In this document: piece by piece, positions 17,615-27,600 of the stretch
Layout: each line of letters opens with the position of its first letter
How positions within the stretch are numbered: the first letter of the stretch is position 1
Source of the DNA: Saprospiraceae bacterium
Lineage (GTDB): Bacteria; Bacteroidota; Bacteroidia; Chitinophagales; Saprospiraceae
DNA length: 64,000 bases
NCBI GenBank assembly: GCA_016718205.1
Contig: JADKEB010000008.1
Span: 62,001 to 126,000 of the forward strand
Direction: 5' to 3'
Notes under the pieces: generated by a model
Database searches by the model: none
The model's input: only the letters and a program-made list of their open reading frames with translations
What the model was told of the DNA's origin: nothing
Program-made: the position numbers and the translations under genes

Positions 17615-19065
17615 ACTAAAATATCTTTTACAACATGACCTGCCACATCCGTTAGTTTGTATCTCCTCCCAAGATGTTTATATATCAATTTTTCATGATC
17701 GAGTCCTAAAAGATTCAATACCGTAGCATGAAAATCATTGATGTGCATCGGATTCTCAATGATATTGTAGCCAAATTCGTCTGTTTCGCCATATACCATT
17801 CCTGGTTTTACGCCTCCACCGGCCATCCATATACTATAAGCCCGAGGATGATGATCTCTGCCATAAGTATCTGATGAAAGTGGTCCCTGACAGTAATTGG
17901 TTCGCCCAAATTCTCCTCCCCAGATGACCAGGGTTTCGTCGAGTAATCCCCTTTGCTTCAAATCCTGGACCAAAGCAGCCGATGCCCGATCTACATCCAT
18001 GGCTTGTGCCGGCATCTCACCTACTAAATTGGAGTGTTGATCCCATCCCTGATGATAGATCTGAACAAAACGCACGCCTGATTCTGAGAGTTTTCTTGCC
18101 AAGAGACAATTACTGGCATATGAACCCGGGACCAGACAATCGGGTCCATACAGCTTAATAACGGAATCGGGTTCTTTAGTGATGTCCGTGATTTCCGGTA
18201 CGGCGGTCTGCATCCGATAAGCCAACTCATATTGCTCGATTTTGGTTTTGATTTCCGGATCGCCGGTATCTTCTAAATTCATAGCATTGAGCTCATTGAG
18301 ATTATCCAGCATCTTTCTTCTGTCAGCGCGGGATACACCATCCTGATCATTGAGATACAAAACCCTTTCTTCGCTATTGCTGAATTGAACGCCCTGATGT
18401 TTGCTATCCAGAAAACCATTGGTCCACAGTTTGGAATATACACCTTGCCCATTTCCTTTGCCTTTGGAAAGCAATACACAAAAAGCAGGAAGATTCTGAT
18501 TTTCTGACCCCAAGCCGTAACTCAGCCATGCACCCATACTCGGACGATTGCCTTGTTGCGCTCCGGTCTGCATGAAAGTCAATGCAGGATCATGATTGAT
18601 GGCTTCTGTATGCATAGACTTGATGACACAAATATCATCTGCAATTTTAGCGATATTAGGGAAAAGATCACTGATCCAAGTACCCGCATTGCCATATTGT
18701 TTGAATGGGAAATAGGAACCTACCAATGGGAACTTATCCTGATTGGCAGTCATGCCTGTGAGGCGCTGCCCGTTTCTGATGGATTCCGGTAGATCCTGAC
18801 CAAACATTTTATTGAGTGTGGGTTTATAATCGAATGACTCCAATTGTGAAGGTGCACCATTTTGAAAAAGGTAAATCACTCTTTTGGCCCTGGGTGCAAA
18901 GTGCGGCAGACCATTGATGATACCTTCAGTAGCATTGGCAGAATCCTTAAATAAGTCTTTGATCAGCAAAGAGCCTAAAGCCACACTACCCAAGCCCACA
19001 CTCATCTTACTCAGAAAATGTCTTCGGTTGATATTCAGTCTGTGTTCAAAAAATGGATTACTCAT
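17611..19065 (-). CDS. TAT-exported DUF1501 (sulfatase-like fold) protein
   Basis: This is a 484-residue DUF1501 protein of the alkaline phosphatase/sulfatase-like fold. The N-terminus carries a twin-arginine signal (NINRRHFLSKMSVGLG). Family hallmarks include FQNGAPSQLESFDYKP, SMHTEAINHDPALTFMQTG, VRFVQIYHQGWDQHSN, LVIWGGEFGRTNYCQG and DHHPRAYSIWMAGGGVKPG. Such proteins are regularly encoded beside DUF1549/DUF1553 cytochrome proteins, as here; the chemistry of the pair is not established. It overlaps both neighbours by four bases, indicating translational coupling. Confidence 0.92.
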   Translation of the reverse strand: MSNPFFEHRLNINRRHFLSKMSVGLGSVALGSLLIKDLFKDSANATEGIINGLPHFAPRAKRVIYLFQNGAPSQLESFDYKPTLNKMFGQDLPESIRNGQRLTGMTANQDKFPLVGSYFPFKQYGNAGTWISDLFPNIAKIADDICVIKSMHTEAINHDPALTFMQTGAQQGNRPSMGAWLSYGLGSENQNLPAFCVLLSKGKGNGQGVYSKLWTNGFLDSKHQGVQFSNSEERVLYLNDQDGVSRADRRKMLDNLNELNAMNLEDTGDPEIKTKIEQYELAYRMQTAVPEITDITKEPDSVIKLYGPDCLVPGSYASNCLLARKLSESGVRFVQIYHQGWDQHSNLVGEMPAQAMDVDRASAALVQDLKQRGLLDETLVIWGGEFGRTNYCQGPLSSDTYGRDHHPRAYSIWMAGGGVKPGMVYGETDEFGYNIIENPMHINDFHATVLNLLGLDHEKLIYKHLGRRYKLTDVAGHVVKDILV

Positions 19066-21383
19066 CTGGTGGATGTTTCTTCGAGATTAAATAATAGCTG
19101 AACGGTCTGCATCATGGCGGCAGCACCTTTTATATCTACTTCCGGTTGTGTTTTAAAGTCTCCGAAAGACAAGATGTTGTTGGCTTTTTTGTCATTCATA
19201 GCTGCAAGTGTCGTCTGATGATATGCTCTGATCTTTTGCAATTCATTACTTTTCGGTGTTCTGCATAGGATTTTTCTAAACAAGGTGCCCAATTTAGTAT
19301 CTGTATCCGTTTTGTCGTTTTGCGTTTTGATGGCAAGGTTTCTGGCAGCCTCCAGTACCTGATAATCATTCATGAGCACCAAGGATTGCAGTGGCGTATT
19401 GGTTGAAGACCTTTTGACCTCACACTGATCTCTGTTGGATGCATCGAAGATGAGCATTGAAGGTGGTGGAACAGTCCGTTTTATAAAATGGTATAGTCCA
19501 CGTCGATACCTTTTGTCGCCCTGATCTTCTACATAAGATGCAAGCTGACCTCTGCCGGAAGTGGCGCTTTCCCATAAGCCTTTGGGTTGATAAGGTTTTA
19601 TACTCGGACCTCCGATTATGTGATTTAAAAGGTCACTTGATGCCAGAATATGATCTTTGAGCAATTCTGCTGACAATTTTAACCTTGGCCCACGTGCCAA
19701 AAATACATTTTCAGGATCTTTATTGATATGCTCCTTAGCAACATTAGAAGATTGTTTATAAGTGGAAGACATAGCTATCTGCTTGATCAATCTCTTGATA
19801 TCCCATCCATGTGACATAAAATCATAAGCCAACCAATCCAGGAGCTCAGGATGTGAAGGTAAGTCACCCTGCAAACCGAAATCCCCTGATGTCTTTACGA
19901 TGCCTTTTCCAAAGAATTCCTGCCAGATAAAGTTGACAAACACCCGGGATGTCAGTGGATTTTTTGGGTCAAACATCCATTTAGTCAATCCCAATCTGCT
20001 GGGTTCAAATTTTTGGGGATCATACTTCAAGATGGCTTGAGGAGTGCCGTGAGAGACAACTTCCGATGGCCTGTCATACATGCCTCTGTCCAATAGTTTT
20101 GTCTGCCTGATACCTAGACTATCTTTCATGATCATGACATTGACCATACCGGTATCCAGCTTGCTGATAAAACTCAGGATACCATCACGATCTTCTTTTG
20201 TTATCGTCATATAAGGCGGATCAGCCAAAGATGCCAATGAAATATCACCAACCAAGCCTTTTTCGTCTATCTGATTGAAAAAAGCAAAGGTGGAAAAATA
20301 ATCTTTTTGCGAAATAGGGTCATATTTGTGGTCATGACACTTGGCACATTCAAAAGTCATGGCCAATAAACCCTTTCCAAAAGTATTGGTACGGTCAGTG
20401 ACATACTCTATACGGTACTCTTCGTCGATGACACCGCCTTCTTGTGTGATCTTATGATTTCTATTAAATCCTGTAGCAAGGATGGTTTCTTTATTTTTAT
20501 CTGGCAAAAGATCACCGGCAAGCTGCCAAGTGACAAATTTTTTGTAATCATAATTACTATTGAAGGCATGAATCACCCAATCACGCCAAGGCCACATCGT
20601 ACGCAGACCATCATCCTGATAGCCGTGACTATCTGCATACCTAGCTACATCCATCCAGAATATCGCCATCTTCTCCCCGTATTGTGGACTTTCCAAAGCC
20701 TTATCCAGTAGCTTTTCGTAAGATTCTGAGTCAGACTTTTTTGCAAATTCATCTTGTTGAGACAAAGTTGGTGGAAGTCCGGTAATGTCATGCATCATGC
20801 GCTTGAGCAAGGTTGCATCATATTTTACATCGGATGGCTCCATTCCAATATCATCCAATTTTTGAAGTATAAAGTGGTCTATTTCGTTGCTTGCCCATCT
20901 ATCTTTAGTATTCGGTACAGGTATTTCTTTTAATGGAATAAATGCCCAATGTTTTTGATATACTGCGCCTTTTTTGATCCATTTTTCTATTAATGTGATT
21001 TCATCCTTAGTAAGCGAAAGATTTGACTCAGGTGGAGGCATCATATAATCCGGATCTTGTGAAGTGATGCGCAGATACACATCTGATTTCTCTGGGTGAC
21101 CCGCCACAATTCCAAACTTGTCTTTATGGTCCTTCAACGCAGCAAAAGCTCCTTCTTCAGTATCTAATCTATAACCTGATTTACGCTTATTGGCATCCGG
21201 ACCATGGCATTTGAAGCATTTGTCCGATAGAATGGGGCGGATGTGTGTATTAAATGAAATATCACTACCTGAAACCTTATCATCAGCACAGCTGATCATA
21301 AAAGTACTGATCGCAAGTGCCATAATAAATCCAAATAAAATTATGAATAATTTTTTATCCCTAAAATTTGTGTCGTTGGTCAT
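19062..21383 (-). CDS. PSCyt1/DUF1549/DUF1553 cytochrome-domain lipoprotein
   Basis: This is a 773-residue exported protein. The N-terminal helix ends ISTFMISC, giving a lipobox cysteine at C32. A Planctomycete cytochrome c domain (haem site C56-H60, CFKCHGPDANKRKSGYRLDT) is followed by DUF1549 (from HWAFIPLKEIP, with a second CxxCH at FECAKCHDHKYDPI) and DUF1553 (PSD1; LTSRVFVNFIWQEFFGKGIV, SSTYKQSSN, RRGLYHFIKRTVPPPSMLIFD). It is the first gene of the operon with DUF1501 and the DUF2231/cytochrome/LRR protein. Lengths and order match the family pair best known from Planctomycetes and some Bacteroidota. Two haem-binding sites suggest electron transfer during oxidation of an unknown, perhaps polysaccharide-linked, substrate. 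Confidence 0.9.
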   Translation of the reverse strand: MTNDTNFRDKKLFIILFGFIMALAISTFMISCADDKVSGSDISFNTHIRPILSDKCFKCHGPDANKRKSGYRLDTEEGAFAALKDHKDKFGIVAGHPEKSDVYLRITSQDPDYMMPPPESNLSLTKDEITLIEKWIKKGAVYQKHWAFIPLKEIPVPNTKDRWASNEIDHFILQKLDDIGMEPSDVKYDATLLKRMMHDITGLPPTLSQQDEFAKKSDSESYEKLLDKALESPQYGEKMAIFWMDVARYADSHGYQDDGLRTMWPWRDWVIHAFNSNYDYKKFVTWQLAGDLLPDKNKETILATGFNRNHKITQEGGVIDEEYRIEYVTDRTNTFGKGLLAMTFECAKCHDHKYDPISQKDYFSTFAFFNQIDEKGLVGDISLASLADPPYMTITKEDRDGILSFISKLDTGMVNVMIMKDSLGIRQTKLLDRGMYDRPSEVVSHGTPQAILKYDPQKFEPSRLGLTKWMFDPKNPLTSRVFVNFIWQEFFGKGIVKTSGDFGLQGDLPSHPELLDWLAYDFMSHGWDIKRLIKQIAMSSTYKQSSNVAKEHINKDPENVFLARGPRLKLSAELLKDHILASSDLLNHIIGGPSIKPYQPKGLWESATSGRGQLASYVEDQGDKRYRRGLYHFIKRTVPPPSMLIFDASNRDQCEVKRSSTNTPLQSLVLMNDYQVLEAARNLAIKTQNDKTDTDTKLGTLFRKILCRTPKSNELQKIRAYHQTTLAAMNDKKANNILSFGDFKTQPEVDIKGAAAMMQTVQLLFNLEETSTR

Positions 21384-21580
21384 TTAATACTGGCTTTATT
21401 TTGACAATAAAAATAATGTGCGTAAATATATTTATTCTTTGAATTTAAAAGGCAAAATAATTAATAAAATATTTAAAAATTATTTTTTTTAACTTGGTAC
21501 AGACAAAATATTTTAATGTAATCTAAAAGAACTTTAAGTCCAATTTTCTGTTTTTGCAGACAGAATAAATTATTAAGTAT

Positions 21581-22135
21581 ATGCAATCCAATTCTCTTGA
21601 AGGCAAACTGGTAAGTCAATCCAAAACCGTAATGACAGAAATGATCATGCCCAATGATACCAATCCTATGGGCAATCTGATGGGCGGGTATCTTATGAGA
21701 TGGATGGACATAGCATGTGCAGTATGTGCTGCCAGGCATTGTGGTTCCCAAGTGGCTACCGCATCGGTTGACCATATATCCTTTCATGAGCCGATAAAAT
21801 TGGGGGATGTCATTACACTTACTGCCACAGTCACAAGAGCTTTTAACACATCAGTTGAGATCTATGTCGAGGTTTCGGCAGCAGAAATAACCGGGGCAAA
21901 CCCAAGGCAATCCAATCATGCCTATTTTACATTTGTGGCTATAGACAAATCTACAGGAAAGCCTATGAAAGTGCCTTCTGTAATACCTCTCACCAATGAT
22001 GAAAAAAAACAATTTGAGGTAGCAAGCAGAAGAAGAGAATTGCGGCTGATACTTGCAGGAAAAATTAAGCCGGAAGAAGCTACGGAATTGAGATCATTTT
22101 TTAATGAAATCGATAAAATCAAATTTCCGGTGTAA
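21581..22135 (+). CDS. Hotdog-fold acyl-CoA thioesterase
   Basis: This is a 184-residue single-hotdog thioesterase of the YciA/BACH type that hydrolyses acyl-CoA. The family core is clear: MIMPNDTNPMGNLMGGYLMRWMD (catalytic Asn/Asp region), ACAVCAARHCGSQVATASVDHISFHEPIKLGD and the C-terminal helical extension with EVASRRRELRLILAG. It is flanked by the minus-strand cytochrome operon and converges with mqnD nine bases downstream. Confidence 0.88.
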   Translation: MQSNSLEGKLVSQSKTVMTEMIMPNDTNPMGNLMGGYLMRWMDIACAVCAARHCGSQVATASVDHISFHEPIKLGDVITLTATVTRAFNTSVEIYVEVSAAEITGANPRQSNHAYFTFVAIDKSTGKPMKVPSVIPLTNDEKKQFEVASRRRELRLILAGKIKPEEATELRSFFNEIDKIKFPV

Positions 22136-22144
22136 CAGCGTTTT

Positions 22145-22975
22145 TTATGGAGTCACAAATAAATCCTGGCTCTCCATGTCAGAAAAGTCCGGATAAACGG
22201 TTCTGAATAAATTGATTACAGCATTTTTACCCTCAGTCCCAAGGCTTTTAGTAAACTCATTTACATAAAGGTTGATGTGTGCGTACATCACCTTATCGTC
22301 CATTTCCTGTGCGTGTTGGCGAATATACTCCAAACCTGATTGTGGATGATTGAAAGCATATTCAACACTTTGAGCCATAATGGTATCTATTTTTGACTTG
22401 ACATAATCAGATAAAGACCTTTTGACAGCGATGCCACCAAGCGGAATCGGAGACTCTGTTTTACTCTCCCAGTATTCACCCAAGTCCATTATTTTCACTA
22501 ATCCTTTACTCTCAAAAGTAAACCTGTTTTCATGAATGATCACCCCTGCATCAACCCTTCCTTCTAATACAGCATTTTCGATATCTGAAAAAATTGTCTC
22601 CATAAAAATTTCAGCTTTAGGAAATGCATATTTCAGCAGAAGAAATGCTGTGGTATTGTAGCCCGGAATGGCAATTTTTAATTTTCCAACCTCTGAATCC
22701 TTTTTTGCAGGGAGCGTAATGAGCAATGGCCCACAATTTCGGCCAAGTGCACTTCCACTATTTAACATCTGGTATTGATCATACACACGAGTGAAAGCAT
22801 TAAAACTGAGTTTTGTAACATCCGGCAAGCCATTAATCGCAGCCTTATTCAATTGTTCCACATCATTTAAAGTCGTTTCAAACGCCAGATTGCCTGTATC
22901 TATCCTTTTATTGACAATAGGTTCGAATATAAATGTATCATTGGGACAAGGGGAAAACGACAGAGTTAGTTTCAT
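22145..22975 (-). CDS. mqnD: 1,4-dihydroxy-6-naphthoate synthase
   Basis: MqnD acts late in the futalosine pathway to menaquinone, turning cyclic de-hypoxanthine futalosine into 1,4-dihydroxy-6-naphthoate. The 276-residue protein has the family start LSFSPCPNDTFIFEPIV, the periplasmic-binding-protein-like fold with DVTKLSFNAF and SGSALGRNCGPLLI, and a DAGVIIHENRFTF segment containing the candidate catalytic histidine. Length is normal. Futalosine hydrolase (54264-54932) in the same window supports this pathway over the classical Men route. Confidence 0.92.
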   Translation of the reverse strand: MKLTLSFSPCPNDTFIFEPIVNKRIDTGNLAFETTLNDVEQLNKAAINGLPDVTKLSFNAFTRVYDQYQMLNSGSALGRNCGPLLITLPAKKDSEVGKLKIAIPGYNTTAFLLLKYAFPKAEIFMETIFSDIENAVLEGRVDAGVIIHENRFTFESKGLVKIMDLGEYWESKTESPIPLGGIAVKRSLSDYVKSKIDTIMAQSVEYAFNHPQSGLEYIRQHAQEMDDKVMYAHINLYVNEFTKSLGTEGKNAVINLFRTVYPDFSDMESQDLFVTP

Positions 22976-23075
22976 TATTTAGTTGATTGAAAATTTAATC
23001 GGTTATGCTCTAATATAACAACAAAACCCATATCAAATGCAAGGTAAAGAACATCAATTCAGAAAATAAACTCTA

Positions 23076-23512
23076 TTAATTAATGAGTGTAACTGCTTTC
23101 AAAACCATTTGTGCAAAAAAAGGATGTTCAGGATTGACCATCAATTCTTCTTTTAATGGATGAATAATCAGATCCATATCTTCCATAGGTATCGCTCCGA
23201 AAAGAGGCTCTGCGTCTCCTGGTAAAACCATTGCCCTACATGAAGTTGCTCTATTTTTAAACCTTACTTCAACGTTCCCTACAACATCAAATTCTTCTAT
23301 AGAACCATTTGCCATCTGAGCTTTACGTTTTTCAACTACAGGAAGTTGTAATTGCTGTTGAATAACTTCATTGATACATAAATTGCAAGCTCCTGAGTCA
23401 ACTAAAAACCTGATAGTCATACGCTTGACTTCATCTTCGTCCATCAGATGCCGTCTGACCATTTCCAAATCTCCCCGTTGATTAGCTCTATATCAGCATA
23501 AACAAGACCCAT
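23076..23512 (-). pseudogene. Retropepsin-like clan AA aspartic protease, frameshifted near its N-terminus
   Basis: The main frame (23076-23468) encodes a small aspartyl-protease-like domain: FLVDSGACNLCINEVIQQQL (the DSG active-site triad), MANGSIEEFDVVGNVEVRFKN and GDAEPLFGAIPMEDMDLII. Related bacterial proteins start MGxVYADIELIN. Exactly that sequence is present just upstream in another frame (ATG at 23512: MGLVYADIELINGE), then runs out of frame at about 23470 and stops. Removing two bases there joins MGLVYADIELING to DLEMVRRHLMDEDEV. The gene is therefore frameshifted, or there is a sequencing error. If not shifted, a TTG at 23468 would have to start it. Confidence 0.7.
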
Positions 23513-23517
23513 AGTAA

Positions 23518-23610
23518 TCATTTTAATTTGAAACAATTCGAACTATCAATAAGTTCATCCCAAGATTTGATGTTGTTTGTAATGATGTGAGTCGGGTAAG
23601 CGAAAATATT
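23518..23610 (-). pseudogene. C-terminal gene remnant, perhaps a PIN-like toxin end
   Basis: On the minus strand a short frame reads ..FAYPTHIITNNIKSWDEL and ends ..DSSNCFKLK-stop (TGA at 23518-23520), six bases before the retropepsin ATG. The pattern 'HIITNNIKSW' resembles the end of PIN-domain proteins (iITnNikdf), but the fragment is only about 30 residues with no upstream body. It is a remnant at best and the family is uncertain. Confidence 0.25.
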
Positions 23611-24177
23611 AAAAAAAACACCGAATAAATCCTAAAGTTTACTCGGTGTCTGAAAAGGTTTTTGGGAGATATTTGGGATGTATATAAAAATAAGGAAACT
23701 TCTAAAAATTAAAATGGTCGCCCCCCAGCGACCATTTCAGATTATAACCCATGAACATAATTTTTTTTACAGAGGTCTCAATCTCTGCAACTCAATCTCT
23801 TTTAAAAACTAATTTATTGTAACCAAAACATTAACCATTTTAAGTTATGATATTGGGTTGGTCCTGAAGACCCTGACAAAACCAACCCAAATATCATCTT
23901 TGTTTTTAATCCCATGAACAAATTCGAATTTCTGACCGATTCTTTAACCGGAAGTGAATGCTATTTTTTATTACTTTATTGAATCTTTAATAACTTTCAC
24001 GATACAAAGATGCAGCATGAAATCCGGGACTCAAAATACAAAAATAACACATTATAACATATATATATTCATAAACTGTATAGTGCTGCATTACAATTGA
24101 TTATATCAAATAATTTAGTAATTTTTGCAGTTTGAATAATTTTTGCTATTTTTTTTTATAAAAATAGTTTATTTCTG
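23611..24177. other. Gene-poor AT-rich stretch
   Basis: No coding frame is supported here. Short hairpin-like segments occur (for example around 23650-23720 and near 23840-23900, where AATATCATAACTTAAA-type words and their complements appear), but I could not assign any RNA or terminator. This stretch separates the frameshifted protease from the nested repeats. Confidence 0.4.
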
Positions 24178-24264
24178 GGGTGTATCCCATTTTTTCATCC
24201 AATCGTTATAAAATTCTTTTTTGTCACTCTTTAAGGGATAGGGTAAAACAAAAGGCATTTTTAT

Positions 24265-24600
24265 TATACCTACGAGAATTTATTTTGCAAATAATTCTGT
24301 CGCCATTATAAGAGTATGTTTAAAATTTTTCTTAGTTGTAAATCAAGAGATTATGGTTCTGACAATAAAATAATCAACGCATTTAGCCTGCCTGACAACT
24401 ATTTTATAGGCGGGCAGGTGAACTAAATAAGGCGATTATTTTGAAGTCAGGTTCATAATACATTGATTTTAAGACAATAAAAATTTAAACATACTCTAAA
24501 GACGATTAAATGTCTTTAAAGACAAGCTTCGCTTCGTCCTTACTCAAAATGAATAAATTGATAAATTAAATTTTTGCAAACCAATTTATTTTGAGTATAA
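24265..24600. repeat. TTATAC-ended element, interrupted copy
   Basis: 24265-24310 and 24543-24600 match 3185-3289 closely, including the terminal ATTTTGAGTATAA. In the solo copy the two parts are contiguous. Here they are separated by the AGAGTATG element and about 43 extra bases (24498-24540), which form an unrelated Lys-codon-rich-looking segment with hairpin potential (TGTCTTTAAAGACA). Confidence 0.7.
24311..24497 (+). mobile_element. AGAGTATG MITE-like element, copy 1 (187 bases)
   Basis: Ends AGAGTATGTTTAAA and TTTAAACATACTCT form perfect 14-base terminal inverted repeats. The core holds a hairpin (GCCTGCCTGAC...GGCGGGCAGG). Read on the opposite strand, the copy at 46323-46509 has the same 187-base length and differs at about five positions, all transitions. 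Coding capacity is absent. No target duplication can be called with confidence. Confidence 0.85.
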
Positions 24601-24626
24601 AGTGCAATTTTGGGATACACCCTATT

Positions 24627-27600
24627 TCAGGTGTAATGTTCTATCAAAGTTCTATGACCCTGGCTTTTGGATAACAGATTCTTATTGCCTATAAGTATGA
24701 TTTGTTCTTTAGCTCTCGTTAATGTTACATTCAACTTCCTGTCGATACCTTCCTGCGACAATGACACCAAAGAGTCAAGCTGACTGATCCTATTGACACA
24801 AAACGAAATAATAATGATGTCTCTCGCTCCTCCCTGATACCGCTCAACCGTATCTACTGTGATGATTTCGGAATATCTTCCAGGAAGCACTTCCATACAT
24901 TTCCGAATTAATGCAATCTGCGCCCTGTAAGGTGTGATGATACCTATGGAAGTAGTGTTCATTTCCATATTATTATATTCATACAAGGATATTAAATCTT
25001 TCAAAATATCTACACATTTTTGGGCTTCATGGATATTGGTCTTCCAATTGATGTCCTGATCTTCAGGAGTATCAAAATAGTTTTTCCTGCTTAATAAATA
25101 TTTTGTTTCGTCGTTTGCTTTATGAAAAAAGGCAGAGGCCATCTGGCGATTTGTGTGAGGCAACAATGCAAGTTGGTTTTCATAAAAATGAAGGTTGGGG
25201 AAGGTCATAAGCATATCATGCATCCTACCCTGCTGATGCAAAATCCCATAAGCGTGATCCCAATTATGTTCCTTCACCTGATGAAAAAGACGTTCAAAAA
25301 GAGAAGTTCTGGTATTGACAAATCCTTGGGCTGTTAACCTATCATCTTTTACTTTACTATCGATTCCATCTTGCCCGACTACCGCAGGCAATTGCTTATG
25401 ATCTCCTATCAGGATCCAGCGTTTGAATTTTGACAATAAACCGGCAAGCATAGGTTCCAGAATCTGGGACGCTTCATCGATGATCACCGTATCAAATTCT
25501 TTAAGATGAAAGAGCTCTGTTTTGCCCGAAATGCTGGAAACAGTGGAGATGAAAATTCGATTTTCTTTTATCAAAGTCAAAATTTCATGTCTGGTTTTAA
25601 GGCTTTTAACTCTTTGATCCAACAACTGAGTGGCAAATTTTTCATTGGTGGCCATCCTGCTGCCAATGCGTAAATATTGATTCTTATATGTATCGTCAAT
25701 GCTGATGATGGCTTCACAAATTTCGTCTACTGCCCGGTTTGTATATGCCAAAAGTAAGATATTTTCTTTAGTATTTTGGTGCAAATACTTCACCAGATTT
25801 TTTAACATTACTGATGTTTTACCTGTACCAGGAGGTCCCCAAAGCAAAAAATAGTCTTTAGCACTAATCATTCTTTTTAGCAAAGTCACCTGATGATCTG
25901 TCATAAAGGGGTCAACATCTGGATTTACTCCGGATTCTTCAGTCTTCGAGGGTTTCATGATGCCGGAAAACATCTTTCTATATTCAAATGGTGCTGCAGC
26001 CCATAAAAAAAGATTTTTGTACATCTGATTGAATCCGCTATCCAGATTGTCCAATTCAAGGCACCATCTTTCGTTTCCTTCAAATAATGATTGATTGTAT
26101 TGTCTGTTTCTAAGTTTTATTTCAACATGATTTGAATTGATTTCAGTAATAGTACATTTAAAAATCTGATTTTTCAAAACTGGTCTGTTCTGCTCCTCCA
26201 GCATTGGATATAAAACTGCGATATCCCCACTCCTGAAATTAACCAGCGTAAAATCATTTTGATCCCTGGTGAACGTAATGTATGGATCAATTTCGGATGA
26301 TTGGTTGGAATTCATGACTAAACCAGACAATAATTCAAATCGCTCTCTTTTTTCATCATCAGATTCGAGCCACATCGCTGCATGTCCATTTGATTTGTTC
26401 AAGCCATGTACTCCGGTCTTGGCCAAAGACTGTTCTCGGGCTATAAATGCAGTAAAGTGATCAAAATATGTCTTTTCAAGTTCATGTAGAGTACTGTAAA
26501 TATTATAAAAATTTTCAATATCTTTTAAATTAAAACCCTTAAGTTTCGGAAAATTTTCTGGTCTGATATAATTAAGAATAGTATGATCAACGTCAGCATG
26601 TTTTAACTTTTGTTCTATAGCCATCAGATCATTTCTGAGTTTCATGGCTTCATATTGTTGCGCTCTTACTGGTGGTGCAAAACGCATAGGTTTATCAGAT
26701 TCCTTTGAGTACAAAATATAATTTAAGGATTTGGCACGGGTTTGAAACACAGACCTGATCAACAAATCATAGAGCAGGGTCTGTATATAATGGCTTGCAT
26801 TAATGCCATAAACATTAGGTTTAAATGTTTTGCCACTTTTTAGCTCAACAATATCATAAACGGGTTTGCCTTCTTTCTGGTGCAACAAGTCAAGTCTTCC
26901 CTGGATACCATAATCACGGGAATAAAATGATGGTTCAAGAAAAATTTGACTCCGATGGATTCCAAATCTATTGAATTCATGTTTCACGGCATATTGAAGG
27001 TTTCTGAAGTGGTCTCGCAGCTTTTTTACAACATCCATCACTTCTGCATCATCCATCAGTGCCCAACCCAAAGGCTGTGATCTGAATAATGATGGCAATA
27101 TGGTGTTAAAATCAATATCAGGTGAAGTGATCAATTCATCAAGCAATTGATTGACCATATTTCCGATCAATAGGGCAGAAGTTGCTTCTGATGGCTTAAA
27201 TTTTGAAATCAGATATAAAAATGGCTCCGTACCAAAATCCTTGAAACACTCCGTAATAGCTGTCACATCTACCAAATGATCCGGTTGGACTATCAATGCT
27301 GAAGGGACATATATGCCATCGTCCCTTATTTCAACATCGATAAGGTTGATATGTATCGGGAGTACAAATGTCTTGCAAAGTGAATCTACATTGGAATTGA
27401 AAATTTCATTTTTATCATGTACGTCATAAAGAGCCACCTTTTGAGTATCCGGGTCAGCTTCATCATAAAACAAAAGATGCTTTTTATCAGTATCTACTTC
27501 AAACAAAACTGCTTCTACCACAGGTCTGAACCCAACTATTTTTTTCTTGTCTTTTTTGAAAGTTTGAACAACCTGTTGCTCCGTATCTTTGAAACTTTCG

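Larger units (their letters stand above)
24178..24622. mobile_element. GGGTGTAT inverted-repeat element, interrupted by two nested smaller elements
   Basis: The ends are a perfect 12-base inverted repeat: GGGTGTATCCCA at 24178-24189 and TGGGATACACCC at 24611-24622. The flanking 8-mers TATTTCTG and TATTTCAG match at seven positions, consistent with an 8-base target duplication. Its left part is homologous to the simpler element at 53409-53540. Inside lies a TTATAC...GTATAA element (24265-24600), which is itself interrupted by the 187-base AGAGTATG element (24311-24497). There is no coding capacity, so this is a non-autonomous element. It ends four bases before the stop codon of the helicase gene. 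Confidence 0.8.

Noticed and set aside
23650..23900. Hairpin-like words (AGCGACCATTTT-type and AATATCATAACTT-type) in the gene-poor region, considered as an RNA gene
   Set aside because: Pairs are short and no conserved RNA family pattern is visible, so I do not call one.
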